NCBI RefSeq assembly: GCF_009821115.1 | Contig: NZ_VYTY01000004.1 | Location: 214,240-278,239 of the forward strand | Source: Nitrincola alkalisediminis | GTDB lineage: Bacteria; Pseudomonadota; Gammaproteobacteria; Pseudomonadales; Balneatricaceae | DNA length: 64,000 nt | Direction of reading: 5' to 3' | Notes under the pieces: generated by a model | What the model was told of the DNA's origin: nothing | What the model saw: the letters and a program-made list of their open reading frames with translations, nothing else | Databases searched by the model: none | Shown here: positions 27,867 to 36,950 of the stretch, in pieces | Layout of the letters: every line of letters starts with the position of its first letter | How positions within the stretch are numbered: position 1 is the stretch's first letter | Translations under genes and position numbers: made by a program

Positions 27867-28880
27867 TTAGGTGTTCAGTAGTGGTGCCAGCAAGGTTTTT
27901 GCGGGCTTGCCAGGAATCTCTCTCGCTAAGCGAGGCACAAGGTAACCCGGAAGTTCCGCTTGCAGTTTGCCAACCAGCTCTTTAGCAACGGACTCTTCTA
28001 GGTCAAAGTGCGCGGCTCCAGCGACTTTATCAAATAGGAATAGATAATACGGTAGAATGCTTGCGGCGAAAAGCCTTTCGCTGAGTGTTTTTTGTACAGA
28101 GACGTCATCATTGATGCCTTTTAGCAAAACAGCTTGATTCAAGAGCGTAATATCATGAGATTTAATTCGTTGGCAGGTTCGGATAACGGCGTCATCTATC
28201 TCATTGGGGTGGTTGATATGAAGCACCATGACAACGTTAAGTCGCGACCCCTGTAAGCCAGTCAGAAGATTGTTTGTTATTCGTTGAGGAATGACCACTG
28301 GAAGGCGGGTATGAATGCGCAGTCGTGTCAGTTGGGGCAGTTGGTTGAGATCAGCCAGAATATTCAGTAAGCGCTGATCGCTGGTTGCAAGTGGGTCGCC
28401 TCCGGACAGAATGACCTCGTTGACCTGGGGATTGTTTTTTAAATACGCAAGGACAGATGCCCACTGTTGGCGCCCAATCTGATTCTCATCATAGGCAAAA
28501 TGACGTCTAAAACAATAGCGGCAGTTAATGGCACAGGCGCCGCTCATAATCAATAGCACACGGTTTTTGTATTTATGAATTAGGCCGGATTGCGGATTTG
28601 CAGAGTTTTCCGCTAAAGGATCTGATACATATCCAGGAACCGTTGAGGCCTCCTCCTGAAGGGGCAATATTTGTCTTAGTAGCGGGTCGTTAGGGTTGCC
28701 TTTCTCTATTCGACTTAAATAGGGTCGAGGTACGCGCAAAGAAAATAATGCTTCACCCAGCTTAGCACCCGCAAGAAGAGAGTCGGGTAGCTCGAGCTCT
28801 TTAAGCAATTGTTCAGGGCAGGTGATGGCATTTTTTAGCTCATCTTGCCAGGACGTTATGGGTGTTAGCGCTATGTTCAT
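27867..28880 (-). CDS. epmB: EF-P-specific lysine 2,3-aminomutase EpmB (YjeK)
   Basis: A 337-residue radical SAM enzyme. The iron-sulfur motif is CAINCRYCFRR (CxxxCxxC), followed by VILSGGDPLATSD. It converts lysine to (R)-beta-lysine for EpmA. It is shorter than catabolic KamA (over 400 residues), as is usual for EpmB. In E. coli epmB is directly divergent from efp; here it is on the same strand with a lipoprotein gene and terminator in between. Confidence 0.95.
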   Translation of the reverse strand: MNIALTPITSWQDELKNAITCPEQLLKELELPDSLLAGAKLGEALFSLRVPRPYLSRIEKGNPNDPLLRQILPLQEEASTVPGYVSDPLAENSANPQSGLIHKYKNRVLLIMSGACAINCRYCFRRHFAYDENQIGRQQWASVLAYLKNNPQVNEVILSGGDPLATSDQRLLNILADLNQLPQLTRLRIHTRLPVVIPQRITNNLLTGLQGSRLNVVMVLHINHPNEIDDAVIRTCQRIKSHDITLLNQAVLLKGINDDVSVQKTLSERLFAASILPYYLFLFDKVAGAAHFDLEESVAKELVGKLQAELPGYLVPRLAREIPGKPAKTLLAPLLNT

Positions 28881-29114
28881 CGGGCGGCTCTCAAAAAATA
28901 GGGCGTTATTTTAGCGCTTGAGAAAGACTTGTTCACTAAAATTCAAAATGCAGTGCCCTGCAAAGATGCAAATGCACCTTGACCTAGAGGCGCGTCTGAC
29001 CTAACTTCCCATTTGCCATCCCAAAAGGGTGGTTTTCCGTGGGCTGGGCATTTCTGGCGCACTTATAATAAAAAATCAAGTTACAACTGAGATCCAGTTG
29101 TAGGAGAAAAAACG

Positions 29115-30176
29115 ATGTCAGTATTTCAGCATGTTGAATTCGAGCAGCACGAGCAAGTGGTTTTCTTTCATGATGCAAGCTCAGGGCTTAAAGCAATCGT
29201 TGCCATTCATGATACACAGCTAGGGCCCGCTTTAGGCGGTTGTCGTATGTGGCCTTATGAAAGCGAATCTCAAGCCATCACAGACGTACTTCGTCTTTCA
29301 AAAGGGATGACCTATAAATCCGCCTTGGCAAATTTGAAGTTAGGTGGCGGGAAGTCCGTGATTATAGGTCATCCACGCCAAGATAAATCACAAGCGCTTC
29401 TGGAAGCGATGGGGCGCTGTTTAGAATCCTTGGGTGGCCGTTATATTGCGGCTGAGGATTCTGGAACGGGAGTGGCCGATCTTAAAGTCATGTCAAAGCA
29501 TACGTCGTATGTGGCTGGAATTCATGACCGCCCAGGTCTAGTCGGTGGTCGAAATAATGGTGACCCATCACCCGCAACCGCCTACGGTGTCTTCGTAGGT
29601 TTGCAAGCGGCAGTGCAGGCGCGTTTTGGTCATCACAGCTTACAGGGGTTAAAAGTGGCGATTCAAGGCATCGGCAATGTGGGGTATCGTTTAGCTCAGC
29701 ATCTTCATGCGGCGGGTGCCCAGCTTTACGTCAGTGATATTTATCCAGATGCCGTGGCCAAAGCGCAAGCGGAGCTAGGCGCGACCGTGGTGTCATCGGA
29801 CGAAATTGCATCGCTCGATGTTGATGTTTTTGCACCCTGTGCCATGGGAGCCGTATTAAATGATGCGTCTATTCAGGCCATGCAAGCAAAAGTGGTTGCA
29901 GGGGCTGCGAATAATCAGTTGGAACGTGAGTGTCATGACCGTCAGTTGCACGAAAAGGGGATTTTGTACGCACCCGATTTTGCGATAAACGCAGGTGGCA
30001 TCATCGATATTTATTACGAACGGGTCGGCTATGATCCTTTGCTGGTAAAAAGCCATGTTGAGGGAATCTCAAACACGCTAAGCATGATTTTTGAAAGAAG
30101 CCAAGTGGAATCAAGACCCACAGGTGCCATTGCATTGGAGTTGGCAAAAGAAAAAATCAGGAATAGTCGTGCTTAA
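29115..30176 (+). CDS. Leucine/Glu/Phe/Val dehydrogenase family protein
   Basis: A 353-residue NAD-dependent amino-acid dehydrogenase. The N-terminal domain has GPALGGCRMWPY and LKLGGGKSVIIG (catalytic lysine), the Rossmann fold has VAIQGIGNVGYRLAQ, and YAPDFAINAGGIIDIYYE is typical of leucine dehydrogenases. It deaminates branched-chain or related amino acids to 2-oxo acids. TAGGAG lies before the ATG and a TATAAT at 29062-29067 may be its promoter. Exact substrate preference cannot be read. Confidence 0.92.
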   Translation: MSVFQHVEFEQHEQVVFFHDASSGLKAIVAIHDTQLGPALGGCRMWPYESESQAITDVLRLSKGMTYKSALANLKLGGGKSVIIGHPRQDKSQALLEAMGRCLESLGGRYIAAEDSGTGVADLKVMSKHTSYVAGIHDRPGLVGGRNNGDPSPATAYGVFVGLQAAVQARFGHHSLQGLKVAIQGIGNVGYRLAQHLHAAGAQLYVSDIYPDAVAKAQAELGATVVSSDEIASLDVDVFAPCAMGAVLNDASIQAMQAKVVAGAANNQLERECHDRQLHEKGILYAPDFAINAGGIIDIYYERVGYDPLLVKSHVEGISNTLSMIFERSQVESRPTGAIALELAKEKIRNSRA

Positions 30177-30346
30177 GGGGCGCTATAGCACTTATCAGGC
30201 TTTTAATGTGTGTGCGTTTAACGTACAATTCGCGCCTTAATTTTGATTTGGCCCTCGTTCAGCCGGCTTACATAGCGAACTGAGCGGGGATTACTAACGA
30301 TGGGCGATCCTAAAACCCATCCTTGCGAAATAAAGGGGTCCAGCGC

Positions 30347-30598
30347 ATGGTCACTATTCGTTTGTCTCGCGGCGGCGCTAAAAAGCGTCCGTTCTATCAT
30401 ATCACCGTTGCCGATTCGCGCTTTGCGCGTGACAGCCGCTTTATTGAGCGGGTGGGCTTTTTTAACCCTATTGCTCGGGGTCAGGAAGAGCGTTTACGCG
30501 TCAACCTAGAGCGTGTTGATTACTGGATCAGCAAAGGTGCACAGCCGTCTGAGCGTGTTGCCCAGCTGGTTAAAGATGCACGTAAGGCCGCACAGTAA
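30347..30598 (+). CDS. rpsP: 30S ribosomal protein S16
   Basis: An 83-residue bS16 starting [19 protein letters not shown], with RVGFFNP and [15 protein letters not shown]. The start at 30347 is set by the family N-terminus; an upstream TTG would add 8 residues. It heads the rpsP-rimM-trmD-rplS operon. Confidence 0.98.
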   Translation: MVTIRLSRGGAKKRPFYHITVADSRFARDSRFIERVGFFNPIARGQEERLRVNLERVDYWISKGAQPSERVAQLVKDARKAAQ

Positions 30599-30621
30599 TT
30601 AGCTTGGCGGACCTGTCAGAT

Positions 30622-31155
30622 ATGCAAGGTGAATCAACCGATAAGCGTGTAGTCATCGCTAAGTTCAGTGCTCCTTATGGGGTAAAGGGCTGGGTGAAAA
30701 TTTATTCTTACACGGATCCAATCGAGAACGTGTTCACCTATACACCTTGGCAGGTAAACCATGGGGGGCAATGGAAAGCGTTAAAGCTTGAATCCTTTAA
30801 ACCTCATGGAAAAGGCTTGATTGCCAAGTTGGCGGGTGTAGATACTCCTGAAGACGTTCGCGCATTCGTTGGTGCTGAAATTAGTGTTTTTGCATCCCAA
30901 ATGCCAAATTTAGATGACGGTGAGTACTACTGGAGTCAGCTTGAAAATCTTTTGGTTTATACCGAATCCGGCGTTTTGTTGGGGCGGGTTGATCACTTGA
31001 TTGAAACAGGTTCAAACGATGTGTTGGTTGTTAAAGCAACTCAAGACAGCATTGATGATGCTGAACGTTTGATTCCTTATTTACCGGATCAAGTGATAAC
31101 AAAGATAGATCTAGAGTCGGGTGAGCTTAGGGTCAACTGGGATCCAGAGTTTTAA
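30622..31155 (+). CDS. rimM: Ribosome maturation factor RimM
   Basis: A 30S maturation protein of about 177 residues that binds S19 and the 16S head. The N-terminal domain has APYGVKGWVKIYSYTDP, and the PRC barrel has EYYWSQLENLLVY and ETGSNDVLVVKA. ATG 30622 is chosen because GGCGGA lies 10 nt upstream; an in-frame TTG at 30604 would give a protein six residues longer. It lies 23 bp after rpsP and 3 bp before trmD. Confidence 0.95.
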   Translation: MQGESTDKRVVIAKFSAPYGVKGWVKIYSYTDPIENVFTYTPWQVNHGGQWKALKLESFKPHGKGLIAKLAGVDTPEDVRAFVGAEISVFASQMPNLDDGEYYWSQLENLLVYTESGVLLGRVDHLIETGSNDVLVVKATQDSIDDAERLIPYLPDQVITKIDLESGELRVNWDPEF

Positions 31156-31158
31156 CGA

Positions 31159-31908
31159 ATGTGGTTCGGGATCGTTAGTTTGTTTCCTGAAATGTTTCAG
31201 GCTGTTACAGGCTATGGCATTACAGGAAGGGCTGTGCGTTCAGGTGCTTTACATCTAGAGTGTTGGAATCCTAGAGATTTTACGCTCGATAAGCACCGTA
31301 CCGTGGATGATCGCCCTTACGGTGGGGGTCCAGGTATGCTAATGAAAGTGCAGCCGTTGAGGGATGCGATCCAAGCCGCTAAGGCGAAAGCGCCTGGGCT
31401 GGCGAAGGTGATTTATTTATCACCCCAAGGGCGTAAACTCAACCAAGCTGGTGTAGAAGAGTTAGCGACTCATGAGAGTCTTATTTTGGTGGCAGGACGT
31501 TATGAAGGTATTGACGAGCGCCTGATACACGCCGAAATAGATGAAGAGTGGTCGTTGGGTGATTTTGTTCTCAGTGGAGGCGAGTTGCCCGCAATGGTGA
31601 TGATTGACGCAGTTTCAAGACTCTTGCCCGGTGTATTGGGTCATGAGTTATCAGCACAAGAGGATTCTTTTGCTGATGGTCTGCTAGATTGTCCGCATTA
31701 TACTCGTCCTGAACAGCTTGATGGCATGAATGTGCCAGAGGTGTTGCTGAGTGGTAACCACGCTGAAATTAAGCGTTGGCGATTAAAGCAACAGCTTGGT
31801 AGAACCTGGCAGCGTCGACCTGATTTGCTCGAACAGATGAATCTAAGCCCAGAACAGCAAACGCTGTTAAGCGAATATATCCGCGAAGCCCAAGCGGCGT
31901 GCGGTTGA
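31159..31908 (+). CDS. trmD: tRNA (guanine-37-N1)-methyltransferase TrmD
   Basis: A 249-residue SPOUT methyltransferase that makes m1G37 and prevents +1 frameshifts. [10 protein letters not shown] at the start, [28 protein letters not shown] and the trefoil-knot segment [17 protein letters not shown] are all present. It follows rimM by 3 bp. Confidence 0.98.
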   Translation: MWFGIVSLFPEMFQAVTGYGITGRAVRSGALHLECWNPRDFTLDKHRTVDDRPYGGGPGMLMKVQPLRDAIQAAKAKAPGLAKVIYLSPQGRKLNQAGVEELATHESLILVAGRYEGIDERLIHAEIDEEWSLGDFVLSGGELPAMVMIDAVSRLLPGVLGHELSAQEDSFADGLLDCPHYTRPEQLDGMNVPEVLLSGNHAEIKRWRLKQQLGRTWQRRPDLLEQMNLSPEQQTLLSEYIREAQAACG

Positions 31909-31925
31909 AAAAATAGGAGCGAGCG

Positions 31926-32282
31926 ATGAGCAGCAAAAGCACAATTATTCAGCAGATTGAAGCTGAACAAATGAACAAAGAGGTGCCTGCATTTGCACCG
32001 GGTGATACCGTTGTAGTTCAGGTTAAAGTGGTTGAGGGTGAGCGTACCCGTTTACAGTCTTTCGAAGGCGTTGTAATCGGTAAGCGTAACCGTGGTTTAA
32101 ACTCAGCTTTCACCGTTCGTAAGATCTCTCACGGTGTAGGCGTTGAGCGTACGTTCCAGACGTATAGCCCTGTTATCGACAGCATCAGCGTTAAGCGTCG
32201 TGGTGATGTTCGTCAGGCTAAACTCTACTACCTTCGTGAGCGTAGTGGTAAGTCTGCACGTATCAAAGAAAAATTGGGTTAA
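31926..32282 (+). CDS. rplS: 50S ribosomal protein L19
   Basis: A 118-residue bL19 with [38 protein letters not shown] and the C-terminal [19 protein letters not shown]. It has an AGGAG ribosome site and ends the operon, with a strong terminator 25 bp later. Confidence 0.98.
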   Translation: MSSKSTIIQQIEAEQMNKEVPAFAPGDTVVVQVKVVEGERTRLQSFEGVVIGKRNRGLNSAFTVRKISHGVGVERTFQTYSPVIDSISVKRRGDVRQAKLYYLRERSGKSARIKEKLG

Positions 32283-32308
32283 TTCCAACTTTTCGATACC
32301 TGATAAAA

Positions 32309-32334
32309 AAAGCGGCTTTTTAGCCGCTTTTTTG
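32309..32334 (+). terminator. Intrinsic terminator of the rpsP-rplS operon
   Basis: AAAGCGGCT, loop TTTT, AGCCGCTTT, then TTTTG gives a classical hairpin and T-tract just after rplS. Confidence 0.92.
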
Positions 32335-32468
32335 TTGTGAATGTCATGAAATCCGTCTTCAATATAGAAAAGTATCTTTTTTCTAGAAATCTTACTTGAT
32401 CTATTCGCTATAATGCATCCCGTCAAATAGAATGGAATAAGTGGTTGTGAATACACAGGGTAGTTTTG

Positions 32469-33788
32469 ATGCGTACAGTTAAATGGGTTTTTGCCTTCCT
32501 AGGCTTGATGGTCGCTTTTGCACTGGCCGCTTATGGTCTTTATTGGTATCAGTTGAAGCGAGAACTGGACAGCACGTTGAATGGGCTCAATCCGTTACTT
32601 CAAGTGAGTTACAATCGCTTAGTCTTGTCACCCTTTGGTGAAGTAAAGATTCAAGGTATCCGCATCATGCCGTTAGGGCAGGCAAATCCCTTTCTGATCG
32701 ATACTCTATTAATGCGTAGCCGCGATCCAGCATTTTGGTTAAATCCAGGTGCGACCTTAAATCGCGAGAGCGTACCGAATGATCTGCATGTGAGCATGAC
32801 GGGCTTAACGCTGGATTTTAATTCGCCTCTGTTTACGTCTTTCGAACATATGGCTAAACAGTTAATGAGCGATACGCCTCCCTCTCATGTCAGCCCTATT
32901 GCCTTTGGTTGTGGAAATGTACGCAGTTTCGACCTAACGACACTGCGTATGATCGGTATGCGTTTAGTGCAAACGGATTTCTATTTTAATTGGCAACGTC
33001 TAGACGAAAACCGTGTACAGTTAGACGTCAATGCCAATGTGAAAGACTGGTGGCAAATTGATTTTTCGGCTGTGTTAGGTTTAACACTGCGTCAAGCATC
33101 GAATTTGCGCGAAGTTCCTGGTGTGTTGAATGCAAAATTGCGTTACTCAGATGAAGGGTTTAATCGGCGTCGAGGCGAATTCTGTTCGACTCAGTCGCAA
33201 GTGTCACCTGCTCAGTTTTATTTAAATCATGGCTTAATGATACAGGATTGGTTGCGAGAGCGTGGCGTTGAGCCAACGCGCCCCATGATAGCGGGTTACG
33301 ACGCGATGAGCCGTCCGGATGCTGAATTGGAGGTTAGTCTGTCTCCCACTGAGCTGGTAATCCCATTAACCTTTGCGCGCTCACATGAGCCAGCGGATTA
33401 CATTGGCTTACTGAGGCCTAGCATTAAAGTGAATGGAACTCACATCGAATTAACCGACGATGAGTGGATTGCATTGCTTGAGGCCATTTCGATGCAAATC
33501 GAAATACCTGAGCCCGAAGTGCCAGAGCTGAATCCTAGACGGCGATCCACTCCCGTTGAAACTGAAAACGTGTTTGTGCCTCGCCAGTTTCGCGAGACGA
33601 GTCCAGACGAGTTTTTCAATTACATCGGTCATCCCGTTCGTTTCTATACCTTCTTTGGTAAGCGTGTCGAAGGGATCTTGGTCGCGGTTGAGGGCAACAA
33701 CATCCGGGTTATTGAACGGGTGGATCGAGGTGTGGCGGAGTACCCCTTTGAATTGGATAAAATTCAAGCGACCGAGGTTTATCGTTAA
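32469..33788 (+). CDS. Hypothetical membrane-anchored protein with LSm-like C-terminus
   Basis: A 439-residue protein of no recognised family. One N-terminal membrane helix (about residues 5-25) is followed by a long, beta-rich exported region (LQVSYNRLVLSPFGEVKIQGIRI; LTLDFNSPLF) that looks loosely like AsmA/DUF748-type repeat beta strands. After a Pro/Arg linker the last 60 or so residues (FNYIGHPVRFYTFFGKRVEG...) look like an Sm/LSm barrel: G-x-P-V-R-F, G-K-x-x-x-G, then N-N-I-R-V. ATG 32469 follows AGGG; a TTG just before it is ignored. Its stop overlaps the xerD ATG (TAATG), so the pair is coupled. In Pseudomonas a thioesterase gene often sits here. Confidence 0.8.
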   Translation: MRTVKWVFAFLGLMVAFALAAYGLYWYQLKRELDSTLNGLNPLLQVSYNRLVLSPFGEVKIQGIRIMPLGQANPFLIDTLLMRSRDPAFWLNPGATLNRESVPNDLHVSMTGLTLDFNSPLFTSFEHMAKQLMSDTPPSHVSPIAFGCGNVRSFDLTTLRMIGMRLVQTDFYFNWQRLDENRVQLDVNANVKDWWQIDFSAVLGLTLRQASNLREVPGVLNAKLRYSDEGFNRRRGEFCSTQSQVSPAQFYLNHGLMIQDWLRERGVEPTRPMIAGYDAMSRPDAELEVSLSPTELVIPLTFARSHEPADYIGLLRPSIKVNGTHIELTDDEWIALLEAISMQIEIPEPEVPELNPRRRSTPVETENVFVPRQFRETSPDEFFNYIGHPVRFYTFFGKRVEGILVAVEGNNIRVIERVDRGVAEYPFELDKIQATEVYR

Positions 33789-34711
33789 TGGCGGATCGGC
33801 GTTATGTCGCGCTTTTGCCGAGCGATCAAGATCAGATTTTGATTGAACGTTTTTGCCGTAACCTCTGGTTAGAAAAAGGGTTAAGTCCCAACACCTTGAG
33901 TAACTATAAGCGGGATTTGTGCCATTTCGCCTGTTGGCTGAATGAGCGCTCGATACATTTGTTAAGCGCGCGTCGATCCGACCTCCAAGCCTACTTAGCT
34001 TGGCGAGTGGTAGAGCGTTTTAAATCGATTTCATCGGCACGAGCCTTGTCGTGTTTGCGTGGCTTTTATCGTTATTGTCTACGGGAAGGGGAGCTTAACG
34101 AAGACCCCACTCTCACGCTTGCCAGTCCAAAGCCTGCACGTCCGTTGCCTAAAACCTTGACTGAGCAGGATGTGGAGGCGCTTTTATCGGCCCCAGATGT
34201 GAGCGACTGCTTAGGTTTGCGTGATAAAACCATGATGGAACTGCTCTATGCGTCTGGCTTGCGAGTGACTGAGCTGGTTGAGTTGGAGTTGGATCAGTTA
34301 AATCTTCGATTGGGTGTTGTGCGAGTGGTGGGAAAAGGCAATAAAGAACGTTTGGTGCCCGTTGGCGATACCGCCGTCGAATGGTGCCATCGATATTTGC
34401 GCGAGTCTCGGCCCTTGTTGATCCGGTCTTCATCAGAGATCCTGTTTCCAAGCCAGCGTGGCAGTGCAATGACGCGGCAAACGTTTTGGCATAGAATTAA
34501 GCACCATGCGGAGGTGGCCGCCATTGATAAGCCTCTATCTCCCCATGTGTTGCGTCATGCTTTTGCGACCCATCTGCTGAATCATGGTGCAGACTTACGT
34601 GTTGTGCAAATGTTATTAGGGCATTCTGACTTATCCACAACCCAGATATACACTCATGTGGCGACGCACCGACTGAATGCAATTCATCAGGCACATCACC
34701 CCCGAGGTTGA
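33788..34711 (+). CDS. xerD: Site-specific tyrosine recombinase XerD
   Basis: A 307-residue recombinase that, with XerC, resolves chromosome dimers at dif. The SAM-like core-binding domain (GLSPNTLSNYKRDL) is followed by the catalytic domain: ASGLRVTELVEL, VVGKGNKERLVP, SPHVLRHAFATHLLNHG, LLGHSDLSTTQIYTHV with the tyrosine nucleophile. Position before dsbC-hom-thrC-recJ is the Pseudomonas-type order. It is clearly distinct from the phage Int and IntI also present here. Confidence 0.97.
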   Translation: MADRRYVALLPSDQDQILIERFCRNLWLEKGLSPNTLSNYKRDLCHFACWLNERSIHLLSARRSDLQAYLAWRVVERFKSISSARALSCLRGFYRYCLREGELNEDPTLTLASPKPARPLPKTLTEQDVEALLSAPDVSDCLGLRDKTMMELLYASGLRVTELVELELDQLNLRLGVVRVVGKGNKERLVPVGDTAVEWCHRYLRESRPLLIRSSSEILFPSQRGSAMTRQTFWHRIKHHAEVAAIDKPLSPHVLRHAFATHLLNHGADLRVVQMLLGHSDLSTTQIYTHVATHRLNAIHQAHHPRG

Positions 34712-34767
34712 ACTAAAGCCTGGTTTGAGACTCTTATCCCTGTAATTAATGACGATCTGAGGATGTT

Positions 34768-35505
34768 ATGAAAAAAAGTTCGCTGGCTGTTTTGCTGACC
34801 GCAGTCTTCTTGAGTGTTGCGGTTTGGGCCTCTGATCCTAAAGAGACCATTCGTTCACAGCTTAATAAAGCCGATGCCAGAATTCCCGTGCAGTCGATAG
34901 AGCCTGCCGTGTTGGAGGGGTTTTATCAAGTGACCTTGGAGAGTGGTGAAATTTTGTACGCCGAATCGACAGGGCGTTTTTTACTGGTAGGCCATCTATA
35001 TGAAATTGATGATGCTGAGGGGTTGGTTAATTTAACTGAGCAAGCGCAAAACCGCCTTCGTTTAGAGGCGTTGGCCGATGTGCCAGCAGCCGACATTATC
35101 ACTTACCCTGCAGAGGGTGATCGTAAAGCGCATTTGTGGGTGTTTACCGATGTTGATTGTCCTTACTGCCGTCGTATGCACGAAGAGATCCCTGCCTTAA
35201 ATAAGATGGGGGTTGAGGTCAGTTACTTAGCCTTCCCGCGTGGCGGTCCAAACACAGCAACCTATAACACAATGGTGTCTATTTGGTGCGGTAAAGATGC
35301 ACAAGAACGTAATCAGCGAATGGATCGTGTCAAAGCAGGGAAAACAATTGCCCAGGAAAATTGCGAAAACCCAGTTGTGGGTCAGTTGGTGATGGGGCAA
35401 AAAATGGGCGTTACTGGCACACCTGCATTGGTTTTAGAAGATGGAACTCTGCTGCCGGGATATCTGCCTGCTGAGCGTTTAGCACCTATGTTAGGTCTCA
35501 ACTAA
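34768..35505 (+). CDS. dsbC: Thiol:disulfide interchange protein DsbC
   Basis: A 245-residue periplasmic disulfide isomerase. Signal peptide MKKSSLAVLLTAVFLSVAVWA, N-terminal dimerisation domain, then a thioredoxin fold with the active site DVDCPYCRRMH and a conserved cis-proline segment VTGTPALVLEDG. It corrects wrong disulfides and is kept reduced by DsbD. A strong terminator lies 25 bp downstream. Confidence 0.96.
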   Translation: MKKSSLAVLLTAVFLSVAVWASDPKETIRSQLNKADARIPVQSIEPAVLEGFYQVTLESGEILYAESTGRFLLVGHLYEIDDAEGLVNLTEQAQNRLRLEALADVPAADIITYPAEGDRKAHLWVFTDVDCPYCRRMHEEIPALNKMGVEVSYLAFPRGGPNTATYNTMVSIWCGKDAQERNQRMDRVKAGKTIAQENCENPVVGQLVMGQKMGVTGTPALVLEDGTLLPGYLPAERLAPMLGLN

Positions 35506-35529
35506 TATCTTATGAATTCAGTGTTGATT

Positions 35530-35563
35530 ACAGGGGCTTTGCATAGTGCAACGCCCCTGTTTT
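35530..35563 (+). terminator. Intrinsic terminator after dsbC
   Basis: ACAGGGGC pairs with GCCCCTGT, with an inner TTGCA/TGCAA stem, and TTTT follows. It ends the xerD-dsbC transcript before hom. Confidence 0.85.
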
Positions 35564-35638
35564 CGTTATACTAAGACCCATTTTTTACTCTTTCGTCAGA
35601 AAGAGTGCGTCCTGAGTAAGCAATCTGCGAGGTGTCGT

Positions 35639-36940
35639 TTGAAGCCTGTAAAAGTAGGGATCTGTGGTCTGGGTACAGTTGGCGGTGGCACGTTTAACGT
35701 CTTGACCCGCAATGCACAAGAAATTGCCCGTCGTGCGGGCTGTTCAATTGAAATTAAAGCGATCGCTTCACGCCGTCCGAATCCGGCGTGCGATACATCT
35801 GCTTATACATTACAAACAGATGTGATTGCATTGGCCAGAGATCCTGAAATTGACATTATTGTCGAATTGATTGGTGGGTATGAAGTTGCCAAAGAGTTGG
35901 TGATGACCGCAATTGAAAACGGCAAGCACGTTGTCACGGCTAACAAAGCCTTGATCGCGGTGCACGGCAATGAAATTTTTGCTGCAGCCGCCAAGAAAAA
36001 CGTGGTGGTTGCCTTTGAAGCTTCTGTTGCTGGAGGTATCCCAATTATTAAAGCGATTCGTGAAGGCTTAGCCGCGAATCGTATTAATTGGTTGGCAGGT
36101 ATTATCAACGGTACTGGCAACTTCATCATGACCGAAATGCGCGAAAAAGGGCGTGCATTTGCCGATGTGCTTGCTGAAGCTCAAGCCTTGGGTTATGCAG
36201 AAGCTGACCCAACCTTCGACGTTGAGGGCATCGATGCTGCGCATAAGCTGACTATTTTGGCGTCAATTGCATACGGTATACCTTTGCAATTCAGCAAAGC
36301 CTATACCGAAGGAATCAGTAAAATCACGCCAGATGATGTCCAGTATGCAGAAGAATTAGGCTATCGCATTAAGCATTTAGGCATTAGTCGCCATACAGAT
36401 AAAGGCATTGAACTACGGGTTCATCCGACGTTAATTCCGAAATCTTCTTTGTTGGCGAGCGTGAATGGTGTTATGAATGCCGTGATGGTATCGGGTGATG
36501 CCGTTGGACAAACACTCTATTATGGTCCGGGTGCCGGTGCTGAACCCACGGCCTCAGCGGTTGTGTCTGATCTGATTGACGTTGCACGGATGTTGGATGC
36601 ATCGGCAGAAAGCCGCGTGCCTCCCTTAGCCTTCCAAAGTGCCGAGTTGTCACAAACACCGGTGTTATCGGTTGAGGATACAGTCAGTGGCTATTATCTG
36701 CGTTTGCAAGCAGTTGAACGTCCCGGTGTATTGGCGCATGTCACACGGATTCTGGGTGAAAAGGGCATTAACATTGAAGCTATCGTGCAAAAAGAAACAA
36801 AAGAAGCTCAAGTGCCCGTCATTATGTTGACCCAGCGTGTTGCTGAGCGAATGATGAATGAAGCCATTCGTGAAATTGAAGCTTTGCCTGATATTTTAGG
36901 TGAAGTGATCCGTATCCGTGTAGACCATTTAGCCGATTAA
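35639..36940 (+). CDS. hom: Homoserine dehydrogenase
   Basis: A 433-residue enzyme of the threonine/methionine pathway, reducing aspartate semialdehyde to homoserine. The N-terminus MKPVKVGICGLGTVGGGTFN carries the dinucleotide-binding GLGTVGGG; IELIGGYE-type (VELIGGYEVAK), KHVVTANKALIA and GYAEADPTFDVEGIDAAHKL are catalytic landmarks, and an ACT domain (RPGVLAHVTRILGEKGINIEAI) at the C-terminus suggests threonine feedback. The start is TTG 35639, with GAGG 7 nt upstream; earlier starts add residues unlike the family. Confidence 0.97.
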   Translation: MKPVKVGICGLGTVGGGTFNVLTRNAQEIARRAGCSIEIKAIASRRPNPACDTSAYTLQTDVIALARDPEIDIIVELIGGYEVAKELVMTAIENGKHVVTANKALIAVHGNEIFAAAAKKNVVVAFEASVAGGIPIIKAIREGLAANRINWLAGIINGTGNFIMTEMREKGRAFADVLAEAQALGYAEADPTFDVEGIDAAHKLTILASIAYGIPLQFSKAYTEGISKITPDDVQYAEELGYRIKHLGISRHTDKGIELRVHPTLIPKSSLLASVNGVMNAVMVSGDAVGQTLYYGPGAGAEPTASAVVSDLIDVARMLDASAESRVPPLAFQSAELSQTPVLSVEDTVSGYYLRLQAVERPGVLAHVTRILGEKGINIEAIVQKETKEAQVPVIMLTQRVAERMMNEAIREIEALPDILGEVIRIRVDHLAD

Positions 36941-36950
36941 GGGGGCTGTT

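Noticed and set aside
30201..30229. Promoter before rpsP (TTTTAA, 17 bp, TACAAT)
   Set aside because: The -10 is acceptable but the -35 is poor, so it is not listed even though a promoter must lie nearby.
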